A stretch of DNA of 64,000 bases from DATAUD01 sp035511075. Lineage in GTDB: Bacteria; Verrucomicrobiota; Verrucomicrobiia; Limisphaerales; Palsa-1400. Of this stretch, positions 17,016-25,442 are shown one piece after another. Each line of letters begins with the position of its first letter. Position 1 is the first letter of the stretch. The position numbers were made by a program, and so were the translations under genes. The stretch covers positions 24,646-88,645 of the forward strand of contig DATKFW010000155.1 of NCBI GenBank assembly GCA_035511075.1, in the 5' to 3' direction. The notes beneath the pieces were generated by a model. That model saw only the letters and a program-made list of their open reading frames with translations, was not told the origin of the DNA and searched no databases.

Positions 17016-17927
17016 TTACTCTTTGGCGTTGGGGTTGAGGGCCCACATTCCTCTGGGTTCGTTGAGGGTGCCATCGCCGATTGTTTGCTTCATCGTGAGC
17101 GAGGCGACGTGATTGTCGAAAAACAGGTAGTTGAAGTGATTGTCCTGAAGCTTGTAAAGAAGCATTCCTTGGTTGTCGGGGTCGCTGACATCGGTTTGGT
17201 AACACTCCCCGATTCCCTGGCCGGACTGGGTGCTGGACGGGGCGATGGAGATGGCGGGCCAGACGTTTCCACACGTGTTGTCGCCGGAGGGTTGTTCCAC
17301 GAGGTTGATCGTTCCGGCGGGGGTGATCAAGACGGAGGCCTTGTAACCGGGCGCGCCGGATGTAGTCGTCGAGGCCGACCAGTAAACTCCAAGACCGTCA
17401 ATGGGAGTGGGGAGCGCCTTTCCCAAGGCCACCGGGCCATTCCCCCAGGTGGGTGTAATGAAGTTCATGGCGTAGGTCCTTCGCCCAACGGTCGGATCAT
17501 TCGTCGTCCAATAAGTAACAGGGCCGATGTCGGAGGGGCAACGCAGGGTTTGGGCCACAAGGCTCTCATCCACGGCGCCACTATCCAATACGGCCTTGCT
17601 GAGCCCGGGATTTCCACCGATATAGGAGTGAATGGCTGTGTCCCAGGTATATTGGCTGTTGTCCGCGCCGTCACATGCGCCGGCGGGGTAAACGTCCTGA
17701 TTGTCGCCCAGGTAAAGGGCGAAACCAAATCCGAGCTGCCGCTGGTTGGACTTGCATTTGGCCATGTTTGCCGCTTGTTTTGCGGCGGCCAAAGCCGGCA
17801 GGAGCATCGCCGCCAGGATGGCGATGATGGCAATGACCACCAGCAACTCAATCAGCGTAAACGCCTGGGAGGGTGTTGACACCCGGCTCGCAAGCATCTG
17901 TTCCTGTTGAGATAAAGGCTTCCGCAT
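17016..17927 (-). CDS. Prepilin-type N-terminal domain protein (pseudopilin-like)
   Basis: A 303-residue protein with a class III leader: a 22-residue polar head, then AFTLIELLVVIAIIAILAAM, with prepilin-peptidase cleavage before Phe and the conserved Glu at +5. The helix continues LLPALAAAKQAANMAKCKSN, followed by QRQLGFGFALYLGDNQDVYP, the standard layout of the large verrucomicrobial and planctomycetal family of pseudopilin-like proteins. A C-terminal FDNHVASL segment resembles the FaDGHV motif of these proteins. Such proteins occur in many copies per genome, and roles in secretion or surface structures are suspected but unproved. It stands alone here, with xylA diverging upstream. Confidence 0.88.
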   Translation of the reverse strand: MRKPLSQQEQMLASRVSTPSQAFTLIELLVVIAIIAILAAMLLPALAAAKQAANMAKCKSNQRQLGFGFALYLGDNQDVYPAGACDGADNSQYTWDTAIHSYIGGNPGLSKAVLDSGAVDESLVAQTLRCPSDIGPVTYWTTNDPTVGRRTYAMNFITPTWGNGPVALGKALPTPIDGLGVYWSASTTTSGAPGYKASVLITPAGTINLVEQPSGDNTCGNVWPAISIAPSSTQSGQGIGECYQTDVSDPDNQGMLLYKLQDNHFNYLFFDNHVASLTMKQTIGDGTLNEPRGMWALNPNAKE

Positions 17928-18108
17928 TTTTCAATTGGGACTTTGGCTTGAAGTGTAGCTTCAACGCACAATATCGTCCAAGAGAAAATGGAAGAGAGAG
18001 GTTGTGCAATGGCATACGCCTTTAGCATAGAGCGCCGCGGACCGATTTCAGCGCCGCTTTTGTAGTTGCATCGGCGCGTGATTTTCTTTAGGACATCGGC
18101 ACATCTTT

Positions 18109-19422
18109 ATGGCACAAGCATTTCCAAATATCGCCCCAATCCAATACGAAGGCCCCAAGAGCAGGAATCCGCTCGCGTTCAGGCATTACAACGCCCAAGA
18201 GGTCATCGACGGCAAGACGATGCGCGACCATCTCCGCTTTTCGGTTGTGTATTGGCACACTTTTCGCGGACGCGGCTCGGACATGTTCGGCGCACCGACG
18301 ATGAACCGTCCGTGGGACGACAACAGCGATTCACTGGAAAACGCCCGGCGGCGGGTCCGCGCGGCGTTCGAGTTTATTGAGAAGCTCGGGGCGCCCTTTT
18401 ACGCGTTTCACGACCGCGACGTGGCTCCGGAAGGGGCGACGCTGGCCCAAACGAACAGGAATCTCGACGCGATAGCCGCGACGCTCAAAGCGGAACAGGA
18501 ACGAACCGGAATCCGGTTGCTTTGGGGGACGGCGTGCCTGTTTGCGCATCCGAGGTACGCGCACGGGGCGGCGACCAGTTGCAACGCGGATGTATTCGCG
18601 TACGCCGCCGCGCAGGTCAAGAAAGCCCTGGAAATCACGCATGAACTTGACGGAGGCGGCTTCACTTTTTGGGGCGGGCGCGAAGGGTATTCGACGCTGC
18701 TTAACACCGACATGAAACGCGAAGTGGACCACCTGGCGAAGTTCCTGCACATGGCGGTGGAGTATAAAAAGAAGATCGGGTTCAAGGGCCAGTTTTACAT
18801 CGAGCCCAAACCGAAGGAACCGACCAAACATCAATACGATTCGGACGCGGCGGCCTGCCTGAATTTTTTGCGCCAATACGATCTGCTGCGCCATCTCAAG
18901 CTGAACCTGGAAACGAACCATGCCACGCTGGCCGGCCACAGCATGCAGCACGAAATGGAGGTTGCGGCGGCGGCGGGCGCGCTGGGATCCATCGACGCCA
19001 ATACAGGCGACATGCTCCTGGGATGGGACACGGACCAGTTTCCCACCGATATTTACCTGACGACGCAGTGCATGTTGACCCTTCTTAACCATGGCGGATT
19101 GACGACCGGCGGGGTGAACTTCGACGCAAAGGTACGGCGGGAAAGTTTCGAGCCGGTGGATCTTTTTTACGCGCACATCGGGGGGATGGATGCTTTCGCG
19201 CGGGGCCTGAAGATTTCCGCGGCGATACGCAAGGACGGGCGATTGGCTGAATTCGTGCGGCAACGCTACAGTTCCTGGGACGTCGGCATCGGCAAAGAAA
19301 TCGACTCGGGCGAAAGCAGCTTCGCCGCGTTGGAGAAATACATGCTCAAGAAAGGCGAACCTGCGGCGAACGCCAGCGGGCGGCAGGAATTTTTGGAGAA
19401 CTTGATCAACGAGTTTATTTGA
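18109..19422 (+). CDS. xylA: Xylose isomerase
   Basis: A 437-residue enzyme interconverting D-xylose and D-xylulose (and D-glucose and fructose) in the cytosol. Diagnostic segments are YAFHDRD at residues 100-105 (catalytic His), TFWGGREGYSTLLNTDM, FYIEPKPKEPTKHQYD with the metal-binding Glu, LNLETNHATLAGHSMQHE and DANTGDMLLGWDTDQFPTD. The length and motifs match the longer group II xylose isomerases. No xylulokinase or xylose transporter gene lies next to it; its downstream neighbour is a convergent oligopeptide importer operon. The start ATG has a weak AGGA element 20 bases upstream. Confidence 0.96.
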   Translation: MAQAFPNIAPIQYEGPKSRNPLAFRHYNAQEVIDGKTMRDHLRFSVVYWHTFRGRGSDMFGAPTMNRPWDDNSDSLENARRRVRAAFEFIEKLGAPFYAFHDRDVAPEGATLAQTNRNLDAIAATLKAEQERTGIRLLWGTACLFAHPRYAHGAATSCNADVFAYAAAQVKKALEITHELDGGGFTFWGGREGYSTLLNTDMKREVDHLAKFLHMAVEYKKKIGFKGQFYIEPKPKEPTKHQYDSDAAACLNFLRQYDLLRHLKLNLETNHATLAGHSMQHEMEVAAAAGALGSIDANTGDMLLGWDTDQFPTDIYLTTQCMLTLLNHGGLTTGGVNFDAKVRRESFEPVDLFYAHIGGMDAFARGLKISAAIRKDGRLAEFVRQRYSSWDVGIGKEIDSGESSFAALEKYMLKKGEPAANASGRQEFLENLINEFI

Positions 19423-19435
19423 GTCTCCCTGAGAA

Positions 19436-20398
19436 TCAGAGCCTGTCCGAGCGGGGGTCCCAGGCGTCGCGCAGGCCGTCGCCGACGAAGTTGAGCGCGA
19501 GCAAGGTGAGCGCCAGAGCCGCGCCGGGGAAAACGATCAGCCACCAGTAAATGCGGATCGGATTTATTTGTTCGGCCCCGCTGGCGATGAGGGAGCCAAG
19601 GCTGGCTTGCGGCGGCTGGATCCCCAAACCCAGATAACTCAGGAACGATTCATAGAGAATGATCGACGGAATCGTCAGCGTCAAGTACACGATGATCACC
19701 CCGTAAACATTCGGCAGAATGTGTCGCAGGAGAATCCGCGTGTGGCTTGCGCCAAGAACGCGGCTGGCGTCGATGAACGCCCGATGGCGAAGAGAAAGGA
19801 CTTGGCCGCGGACGATTCGGGCCATGGTGAGCCAGGAGACGGCTCCCAAGCCCCCAAAAAGCCCAAAGAACTGTATCGTTCGAGCGGCATTGGAGGAAAG
19901 GCCGTGGGGACCCGCCTGCAGTTTTCCGAAGACCGCGTTGAGTCCGGTGATGAGGACGATGACGAAAATCACGGAGGGCATCGAATAGAGGACGTCGACA
20001 AAGCGCATCAAGACGCCATCCCACCGGCCGCCGCAGTAGCCGGCTACGGCGCCCCAAAGGACGCCGATGATGAGGCTTACGGCGGCGCCGACCAGGCCTA
20101 CGAGCAGCGATACGCGCGCGCCGTAACAAACGCGGCTCAAAAGATCGCGCCCGTGAACATCGGTGCCAAACCAGTGCGCCCAGCCGGGCGGGGCGAATTG
20201 AGCGTCGGAGATCGCGTCGGGATTGTGCGTCATGGCGTTTGGAAGAACGGGGGCAAGCGCCGGGGAGTTGAAAAGGGGCCACAGCAGGATCAGGGCGACG
20301 ACTCCCAGCAAGAGCACCAGCGCGATTGCCGCGCCGCGATTGCGACGGAAGCGGCGCCAGGCGCGCTGGTTAGGGCTCAAATGCGGGCTTTCACTCAT
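19436..20398 (-). CDS. Oligopeptide ABC transporter permease, OppC/DppC type
   Basis: This 320-residue membrane protein starts with a polar N-terminus and a first helix ALVLLLGVVALILLWPLFN. It then has the periplasmic segment WFGTDVHGRDLLSRVCYGARVSL, diagnostic for DppC/OppC permeases. The EAA loop reads ARIVRGQVLSLRHRAFIDAS, followed by RVLGASHTRILLRHILPNV. The start overlaps the end of the OppB-like gene by 8 bases, showing coupled translation. Together they form the membrane channel of a peptide importer. The ATPase subunits are not in this window: the operon ends here, and its convergent neighbour is xylA. Confidence 0.93.
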   Translation of the reverse strand: MSESPHLSPNQRAWRRFRRNRGAAIALVLLLGVVALILLWPLFNSPALAPVLPNAMTHNPDAISDAQFAPPGWAHWFGTDVHGRDLLSRVCYGARVSLLVGLVGAAVSLIIGVLWGAVAGYCGGRWDGVLMRFVDVLYSMPSVIFVIVLITGLNAVFGKLQAGPHGLSSNAARTIQFFGLFGGLGAVSWLTMARIVRGQVLSLRHRAFIDASRVLGASHTRILLRHILPNVYGVIIVYLTLTIPSIILYESFLSYLGLGIQPPQASLGSLIASGAEQINPIRIYWWLIVFPGAALALTLLALNFVGDGLRDAWDPRSDRL

Positions 20399-21305
20399 AA
20401 CGGACGCGCGGGTCCAGGCGACTATGGATAAAATCGACAGCGAGGTTGAGCGCCAGCAGCAGCACGGCGTAGAGCAATACCAAGCCGACCACCATGGTGT
20501 AATCGGAATTGAGGGAGCTGTTGACCATGAAGACGCCGATGCCGGGAAGTTGAAAAAGATTTTCGATGATGAACGATCCTGTCAACAAATCCGCCAGCAT
20601 CGGCCCCGAATAGGAGAGGACCGGAAGCACGGCGATGCGAAAGGCGTGTTTGATCAGAATCGCGGCTTCACTCAATCCCTTGGCGCGGGCCGTGGTGATG
20701 AACTCTGAATGGAGCGTGCCGAGCATCCCTTCACGCATCAAGCGGGCGACGCGCCCGGAAAAATAAAGACCCAGGGTCAGGATCGGGAGGATGGCGCGCC
20801 ACGGCGAACCCCACAGGGCGACGGGGAACCAATGCAACTTGACGGCGAAAAACATGACCAAAATGGGGCCGATCACCAGGCCGGGGACACATATAACGAT
20901 CAGGGCCAGAAAGCTGCCGAGGTAGTCCTGCCATTGGCCCTTGTGGACCGCGGTGTAGAATCCCAAAGGTATGCCGGCGCCCATCGCGAAACAGAAAGCC
21001 ATCGCTCCCAGGGTCAGCGAAACGGGCAAGCCTTCCATGATGATGTCGCTCACGGAGTGATTGCGGTATTTCATCGAGGGTCCGAAATCGCCGTGGAGGA
21101 TGCCGTTGAGGTAGCGCAGATACTGTTTGAGGAATGGTTCGTCCAGGTGGTACTTGGCGCGGAGGTGGCGCTCAATTTCCGGGGAGGCGGGTCTGCGCTC
21201 GTTGTCAAAAGGGCCGCCCGGCATGAGATGGACAAGGCCGAAAGCCAGGAAGCTGATCAGGAGCAGCAATGGCACGAAAAAGAAAATGCGGCGGAGAAAA
21301 TACAT
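20391..21305 (-). CDS. Oligopeptide ABC transporter permease, OppB/DppB type
   Basis: A 304-residue permease with the DppB-like start YFLRRIFFFVPLLLLISFLA and the LMPGGPFDNE segment. A long periplasmic loop (DEPFLKQYLRYLNGILHGDF) and the EAA loop MREGMLGTLHSEFITTARAK, then GLSEAAILIKHAFR, complete the family pattern. It pairs with the OppC-like permease downstream and follows the binding-protein gene by 5 bases, so the three genes form one operon. It transports peptides from the periplasm to the cytosol. The substrate range is unknown. Confidence 0.93.
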   Translation of the reverse strand: MYFLRRIFFFVPLLLLISFLAFGLVHLMPGGPFDNERRPASPEIERHLRAKYHLDEPFLKQYLRYLNGILHGDFGPSMKYRNHSVSDIIMEGLPVSLTLGAMAFCFAMGAGIPLGFYTAVHKGQWQDYLGSFLALIVICVPGLVIGPILVMFFAVKLHWFPVALWGSPWRAILPILTLGLYFSGRVARLMREGMLGTLHSEFITTARAKGLSEAAILIKHAFRIAVLPVLSYSGPMLADLLTGSFIIENLFQLPGIGVFMVNSSLNSDYTMVVGLVLLYAVLLLALNLAVDFIHSRLDPRVRYE

Positions 21306-21310
21306 ATATC

Positions 21311-22966
21311 TTAAGGTCTCATGGCCGTTTCGACATCATGCGCGACCTTCCAAACGGCGTTGAGGGGATGTTCGTCAAGAATATTTGGGTAAATGCCCTT
21401 GATCTTTGCCGGGTCGAAATAATTGAAACCGATGTAGAAATAGATGGGGATGATCGGCGCCTCGTCGCGCACCAAAATGGTTTCGGCCTGGCGCAACAGG
21501 TCGGCGCGCTTGCGCAAGTCGATTTCCCGGTCGGCCTGGTCCATCAATTGATCGTAACGCGCGTTTTTCCAGCCGGTCCGGTTATTGCCGTTGTCGCTGC
21601 GGAACAAGTCCAGAAAGGTGTTGGGGTCATTATAATCGCCGACCCAGGAGCTTCGCGTCAGATCGTAATCGAGATGATTTTGGGCGTCCAGATAGACGCG
21701 CTTCTCCATTTCCTTGAGTTCGACGCGCAGGCCGAGTTGTTCCTCCCACATGTGCTGCATTTCGGTGGCCAGTTTAAGATGAATTTTTCCGCCTCCGCTG
21801 GCTGAGTCAAACAAATAGCCGAAAGCCGGGAACCCTTTGCCGCCGGGATAGCCGGCCTCGGCGAGCAAACGCCGGGCTTCCTGGGGATCGTAGCCGAGTC
21901 CGGGCGCAGGGTCGTAATTGGCGGTGCCATCGGGCACGAGGTGATTGGCCGGGATTCCGCCGCCGCCCAGGAATCTGTCCACCAGGCGGCGTTTATCGAT
22001 TGTCAGCGCCAGGGCCTTGCGGACGCGGGGATCGTTGAAAGGAGCGCGGGTTGTGTTGCAGCGGATGAAATAAGTGGCCAGATAGGGGAAGGTGTGAAAA
22101 TCAGGGTGCTTGGAGAGCACGTCCATTAATTCGTAAGGCAGATTGTCGCGGTCCCATATAATGTCCGCATCGCCGGATTGATAAAGATTCAACGCGGTGC
22201 TCGGAGCGCTGATCGGAAGCAAATCGACCACTGCGGTCCGGGTGTTGGCCGCGTCCCAGTAGTAAGGATTCTTGACAAGACGGATTTTGTCGTTCAATTG
22301 CCAGTATTCCAGCAGGTAAGGCCCGCTGGCGGGAACCGGGCGGGCGCGCATCCAATCCCCGCCGTATTTTGCGATCCATTCGCGCGGGACGACTGCCAGA
22401 GTCTGGAACGCGCAAAGATCGAGGAAAAAGGGTGTCGGATGATTCAACTCGACTTGCACTGTTCGGGCATCCAGGGCGTGAACGCCGACGAGGGAGGGGT
22501 CATTTATTTTTCCGTTGACGAGGGCTTCGCCGTTCTTGACGTAAAAGAGTTGTCCGGCGTACTCGGAGGCGGTGTCGGGGTTGAGCACGCGCAACCACGA
22601 ATAAACCACGTCCTGGGCGGTGATCGGGTCGCCCGGGGACCAGATCAAATTGTCGCGGAGATGAAAGGTATAAACGCAGCCGTTGGGGGAAACATCCCAA
22701 CTTTGCGCGAGGCCCGGAATCGGACGGGAGGTGACGGGATCGTTGCGGGTCAAACCTTCGTAGAGAGAGGCCACGACGCGCAGACCTTCGATGCTTGTGG
22801 CCAAGGCGGGGTCCAATGTTTCAGGATCGGGTCCGTTGATGATGACGAGGCCGGCCTTGGGCTCCGAACGGGTGCAACCGGAGGCGAGACAAAGGGCCAG
22901 AAGAATCGCCCGTGACAGACGCCGCAATCGGGGAAGTGCTCCCGGGCTGCGTGTCACGATGTTCAT
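21311..22966 (-). CDS. Oligopeptide-binding lipoprotein (OppA/SBP family 5)
   Basis: A 551-residue extracytoplasmic binding protein. The signal peptide ends in a lipobox LASGC with Cys31 as the lipid-modified residue. The mature part starts with the family hallmark NGPDPETLDPALATSIEGLR, continues VVASLYEGLTRNDP and later has KLNDKIRLVKNPYYWDA-like and ALTIDKRRLVDRFL segments of SBP_bac_5. It would capture peptides in the periplasm and deliver them to the two permeases encoded directly downstream. No clear ribosome-binding site is seen upstream of ATG 22966. Confidence 0.93.
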   Translation of the reverse strand: MNIVTRSPGALPRLRRLSRAILLALCLASGCTRSEPKAGLVIINGPDPETLDPALATSIEGLRVVASLYEGLTRNDPVTSRPIPGLAQSWDVSPNGCVYTFHLRDNLIWSPGDPITAQDVVYSWLRVLNPDTASEYAGQLFYVKNGEALVNGKINDPSLVGVHALDARTVQVELNHPTPFFLDLCAFQTLAVVPREWIAKYGGDWMRARPVPASGPYLLEYWQLNDKIRLVKNPYYWDAANTRTAVVDLLPISAPSTALNLYQSGDADIIWDRDNLPYELMDVLSKHPDFHTFPYLATYFIRCNTTRAPFNDPRVRKALALTIDKRRLVDRFLGGGGIPANHLVPDGTANYDPAPGLGYDPQEARRLLAEAGYPGGKGFPAFGYLFDSASGGGKIHLKLATEMQHMWEEQLGLRVELKEMEKRVYLDAQNHLDYDLTRSSWVGDYNDPNTFLDLFRSDNGNNRTGWKNARYDQLMDQADREIDLRKRADLLRQAETILVRDEAPIIPIYFYIGFNYFDPAKIKGIYPNILDEHPLNAVWKVAHDVETAMRP

Positions 22967-22983
22967 TTAGTTGCCGGGCAATT

Positions 22984-23116
22984 TACAAGAGGGGTGTCGG
23001 CAAGGGCAAGCACGCAAATGGCGGCGCTTGGGTTCGGAAGGCAGAATGAGGACTCTCATTTCGCCCGACCGCGGAGCTTTTGTTTTGCGGCTTTCCAGTC
23101 GATGAAGGACTCCTTG
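22984..23116. repeat. Imperfect direct repeat, copy A (133 bp)
   Basis: This stretch matches 25757-25888 in the same orientation with about a dozen differences and one single-base indel. It includes the last 60 bases of the addiction-module antitoxin gene plus the downstream bases towards the oppA start. Copy A is the intact context and copy B contains only the gene's 3' end, so B is probably the derived copy. Confidence 0.85.
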
Positions 23117-23247
23117 CCTTGGCTGACTCGCTTGGCTCTCTGAAGTAGGATATCTGCGTGCCAGGGGGGAGATTCAAGCTCGTTCTCGTGGCGGGACAGG
23201 TCGTTCCAGAGCGTTTCCATCACCCGAAGCATCTCGGCGACGGTCAT
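23056..23247 (-). CDS. Putative addiction-module antitoxin component
   Basis: The core MTVAEMLRVMETLWNDLSRH, ELESPPWHADILLQRAKRVS and the tail DWKAAKQKLRGR match the small addiction-module component family (TIGR02574-like), whose members begin close to this internal Met and end in a D-W..AK..L segment. The preferred start 23247 gives 63 residues. The longer frame from 23337 adds 30 residues unlike the family. No RelE/ParE toxin follows: downstream is the oppA region, so this is an orphan antitoxin or the partner was lost. Its 3' end is part of a 133-bp repeat found again at 25757. Confidence 0.7.
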   Translation of the reverse strand: MTVAEMLRVMETLWNDLSRHENELESPPWHADILLQRAKRVSQGKESFIDWKAAKQKLRGRAK

Positions 23248-23350
23248 TTTTTCCAACGGCAATATGACATCCGTTTTTGTATCCCGCACCGAGCTGATCG
23301 CGGAAGCATGTCCGCGAGGCGCCTGGTAGTGTGTCACCGGGCGGTTGAAA

Positions 23351-23385
23351 ACCGGCCACTTGGGGGCACTTCAAGACCGGCCACT
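23351..23385. repeat. Two direct copies of ACCGGCCACT, possible IS-end remnant
   Basis: ACCGGCCACT occurs at 23351-23360 and again at 23376-23385, 25 bases apart, in a stretch with TTGAAAACCGG context. Several IS21-family elements carry repeated motifs of this kind near their ends, so this may be a leftover end. No istA or istB gene is present. Confidence 0.35.
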
Positions 23386-23473
23386 CCAAGGTGCTTAATT
23401 CATATCACGTTCCCTGGTGCAAGAAAGGGGCATTTCGGTAGTGTACTATTTTGATTTCCAAGACACTGTGATT

Positions 23474-24049
23474 TCAAGGCACATTGTTTGGCAGCTTCTC
23501 GACGCTGAGGGAATCGCCGGTCCGATGATCCTTAATCTGGAACGCAAGAAACTCACGCACGGCTTTCAGCGCATCCGGATCATTGGTCACGATTCTCACC
23601 ATCGCACCTCTTGGCGTTGGCATGACGGTGTAGCTAATCGCGCCATGTTTTTCCTTCATTACGGGAACGCCTGGAGGGACCGTATCGTGGATGAACATCG
23701 GCATGTCGAAATTATTTGAGCTGAACATTGATGCAATATGCGTCAGATGTTGCGTGATCTGATCCTTGGTGGCGGTATCCGTCTTCTTGTTGGCATCGAC
23801 CTCGATGATGCCTCCGTCAGACGTCAGTTTGAAATGGTGTTTTGTCTTCTCATGCGAAAATCCCATGGCGTGGTCCCCGCGCTGATCCACGCCAGCCGCG
23901 TGTTGCTCAGAAATATTCCTGGCCATGGGGCACACCGCCTCGTTTAGCGCATTGCTTGACGCGTTTTGGCGCATCGGGCACATCGTCTTGTCGTCCGCGT
24001 AGCTTGTTATGGTGGCGAGTGAGAGACAGACCGATAGCAGTATTTTCAT
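23474..24049 (-). CDS. Secreted CPM-motif protein of unknown function
   Basis: A 191-residue exported protein with signal peptide MKILLSVCLSLATITSYA. The mature part contains two Cys-Pro-Met motifs (TMCPMRQN and AVCPMARN), then DHAMGFSHEKTKHHFKL, a conserved block GGIIEVDANKKTDTATKDQI and IRTHL-like QHLTHIASMF. The C-terminal half (VRIVTNDPDALKAVREFLAF, QIKDHRTGD) is equally conserved in a family I recognise but cannot name. The Cys, Met and His residues suggest binding of copper or another soft metal, which is inference. It has an AAGGAAAT ribosome-binding site and follows a MerR-type regulator that overlaps it, consistent with metal-induced expression. Confidence 0.72.
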   Translation of the reverse strand: MKILLSVCLSLATITSYADDKTMCPMRQNASSNALNEAVCPMARNISEQHAAGVDQRGDHAMGFSHEKTKHHFKLTSDGGIIEVDANKKTDTATKDQITQHLTHIASMFSSNNFDMPMFIHDTVPPGVPVMKEKHGAISYTVMPTPRGAMVRIVTNDPDALKAVREFLAFQIKDHRTGDSLSVEKLPNNVP

Positions 24050-24515
24050 TGTGATTTCCTTTGGTAATTAGTGAATTGAGTTCATTCGGATTTGGGAGTG
24101 ATTCGAGAAAAGCCGCTCGTTCTCCACTGTTGAGTGTTTGCGACCGGGATTCCCAGGTCTTCACGATTGGAGCAAACCAATCCCGCAATCGCGTGAGATC
24201 GAGAATCTTCTGGTTGAGAGCTTTCAAATGTTGGGAAGCTAGTTGAGCAACCTTGCGGCAAGGAGGGTGGGCCGCCCGCCGCTGCTTTAGAACATCAGCC
24301 AGTTCCGCGAGGGAAAAACCCAGGAAAACCGCGCTTCGGATCATCCGGACGAAGCGCAAGGTCTCCGGTGGGTAGAGGCGGTAACCTGCCGCGTTGCGTT
24401 CTGGAACCGGCAACAGTCCCAGCTTTTCATAATGGCTCAAGGTGTCCGCGCTAATGCCCGCGGCTCGCGCAAGTTCGCCCGATTTTAGAGTGCGCAACTT
24501 TCCATTGCTCTTCAT
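23907..24515 (-). CDS. MerR-family transcriptional regulator, possibly frameshifted at the C-terminus
   Basis: This protein has the MerR DNA-binding domain: LKSGELARAAGISADTLSHY, EKLGLLPVPERNAAGYRLYP and FVRMIRSAVFLGFSLAELAD, followed by the dimerisation helix with LKALNQKILDLTRLRDWFAP. A Cys in AHPPCRKV could bind metal. The frame continues 143 bases into the next gene, giving 202 residues. The last 47 residues or so are only an out-of-frame reading of the downstream signal-peptide gene, so the native stop has probably been lost by a small frameshift near 24060-24090, leaving a functional core of about 150 residues. Regulation of the downstream gene is inferred from the operon layout. Confidence 0.8.
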   Translation of the reverse strand: MKSNGKLRTLKSGELARAAGISADTLSHYEKLGLLPVPERNAAGYRLYPPETLRFVRMIRSAVFLGFSLAELADVLKQRRAAHPPCRKVAQLASQHLKALNQKILDLTRLRDWFAPIVKTWESRSQTLNSGERAAFLESLPNPNELNSLITKGNHNENTAIGLSLTRHHNKLRGRQDDVPDAPKRVKQCAKRGGVPHGQEYF

Positions 24516-24637
24516 CTCAGCGGTAATGTCCGCCCCCGAACGGTTCGGGGGTCAAGTGCTTTTTTAACCAAAAATGAGGCGGCTCAAATCGAGCCTATGA
24601 AAAACGGCCGTGGACAAATGGTCAGTACATGGACGAA

Positions 24638-24983
24638 GGGTCCTATAATTGTGACATGTTTTATTTTTCGTGGCATCTCACTGATCCGACTGCATCAGCT
24701 TTGATTTCAATTTCGCCGGCTTCCGGCTCGGTCTTCGCGCCATCGGGCGAATCGCTTGGCTCACGCGGCTGTAATGCCCCATCTCCAACCGCTGGGTCGC
24801 CCAGCGAAGCGACGCCGTCGTGCGCTGCTGCAGCCACCATGCCAGCGCCACTTTCTACTCGGCCCATTTGGGCCTTTGTTTCAAGTCTTTGATCCCCAGC
24901 ATACATCTGGCCCCACGCTAAACCAACGCCCCCCCTCGTTCGTCAAACCAAAACTGTCATAATTATGGGACTGACCCTTTTTC
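24638..24983. mobile_element. Small non-autonomous element with inverted ends (MITE-like), degenerate
   Basis: The left end, 24638-24664, reads GGGTCCTATAATTGTGACA then TGTTTT. The right end, 24948-24983, reads on the opposite strand AAGGGTCAGTCCCATAATTA then TGACAGTTTT. They match over about 20 bases (GTCC-ATAATT-TGACA-GTTTT) with a 4-base gap and two or three changes. The 346 bases between carry no intact gene. The size and inverted ends fit a decayed miniature element or a deleted transposon. No transposase is visible, so the class is unknown. Confidence 0.45.
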
Positions 24984-25022
24984 CCTTTATGGCAGCAAGA
25001 GAGTGATCCTTTTATTGGATCC

Positions 25023-25442
25023 TCAACGTATCACATCAACGGACCGATGGATTAGGTTTTGATCAAGCGTTGCCAGTCTCACACCATGCCGGGTCGCCAG
25101 ATCAGCCAAGTAATGGTCGGTAACCTCTTCGGATTTGCCTGGACGAGAGTCAAGGGCCGGCAGGTCGTCCGCAATTCTTACCGCCTTTCGATCTGTGGCG
25201 AACTGTTTGAGCAGTTCCCTCGCTTTCTCCATAGGCGCGTTGATCGCCTTTGTGTTGGTGGAAATGCGCAGAAAGCCAAGCTCGGATAGAGGACAGAGGA
25301 TGACGCTTTTCCCGGATAGCCACGCAAAAGCTTTGGCATGGCACTGATGATTGGCCCAAATCGCCGCCAGAAGAAGGTTTACGTCCAGCAAATGCCGCAG
25401 GGGCGGCGCAGCGGGCGTGGATGGCGGCGGGGCCGGATTCAT
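25023..25442 (-). CDS. vapC: VapC-type PIN-domain toxin
   Basis: A 139-residue PIN ribonuclease. After a Pro-rich N-terminus come RHLLDVNLLLAAIWANH (first catalytic Asp), AFAWLSGKSVILCPLSELGF (conserved Glu) and HYLADLATRHGVRLATLDQN (the last two Asp residues), the four-acid PIN pattern. The ATG overlaps the antitoxin stop by 4 bases (ATGA), so translation is coupled. The expected activity is cleavage of tRNA or rRNA when the antitoxin is lost. The first 15 residues (PAPPPSTPAAPP) are unusual and may reflect a later true start. Confidence 0.87.
   Translation of the reverse strand: MNPAPPPSTPAAPPLRHLLDVNLLLAAIWANHQCHAKAFAWLSGKSVILCPLSELGFLRISTNTKAINAPMEKARELLKQFATDRKAVRIADDLPALDSRPGKSEEVTDHYLADLATRHGVRLATLDQNLIHRSVDVIR

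Noticed and set aside
24661..24906. Short frames inside the 346-bp inverted-end element
   Set aside because: They match no transposase or other family and are low-complexity shadow frames.
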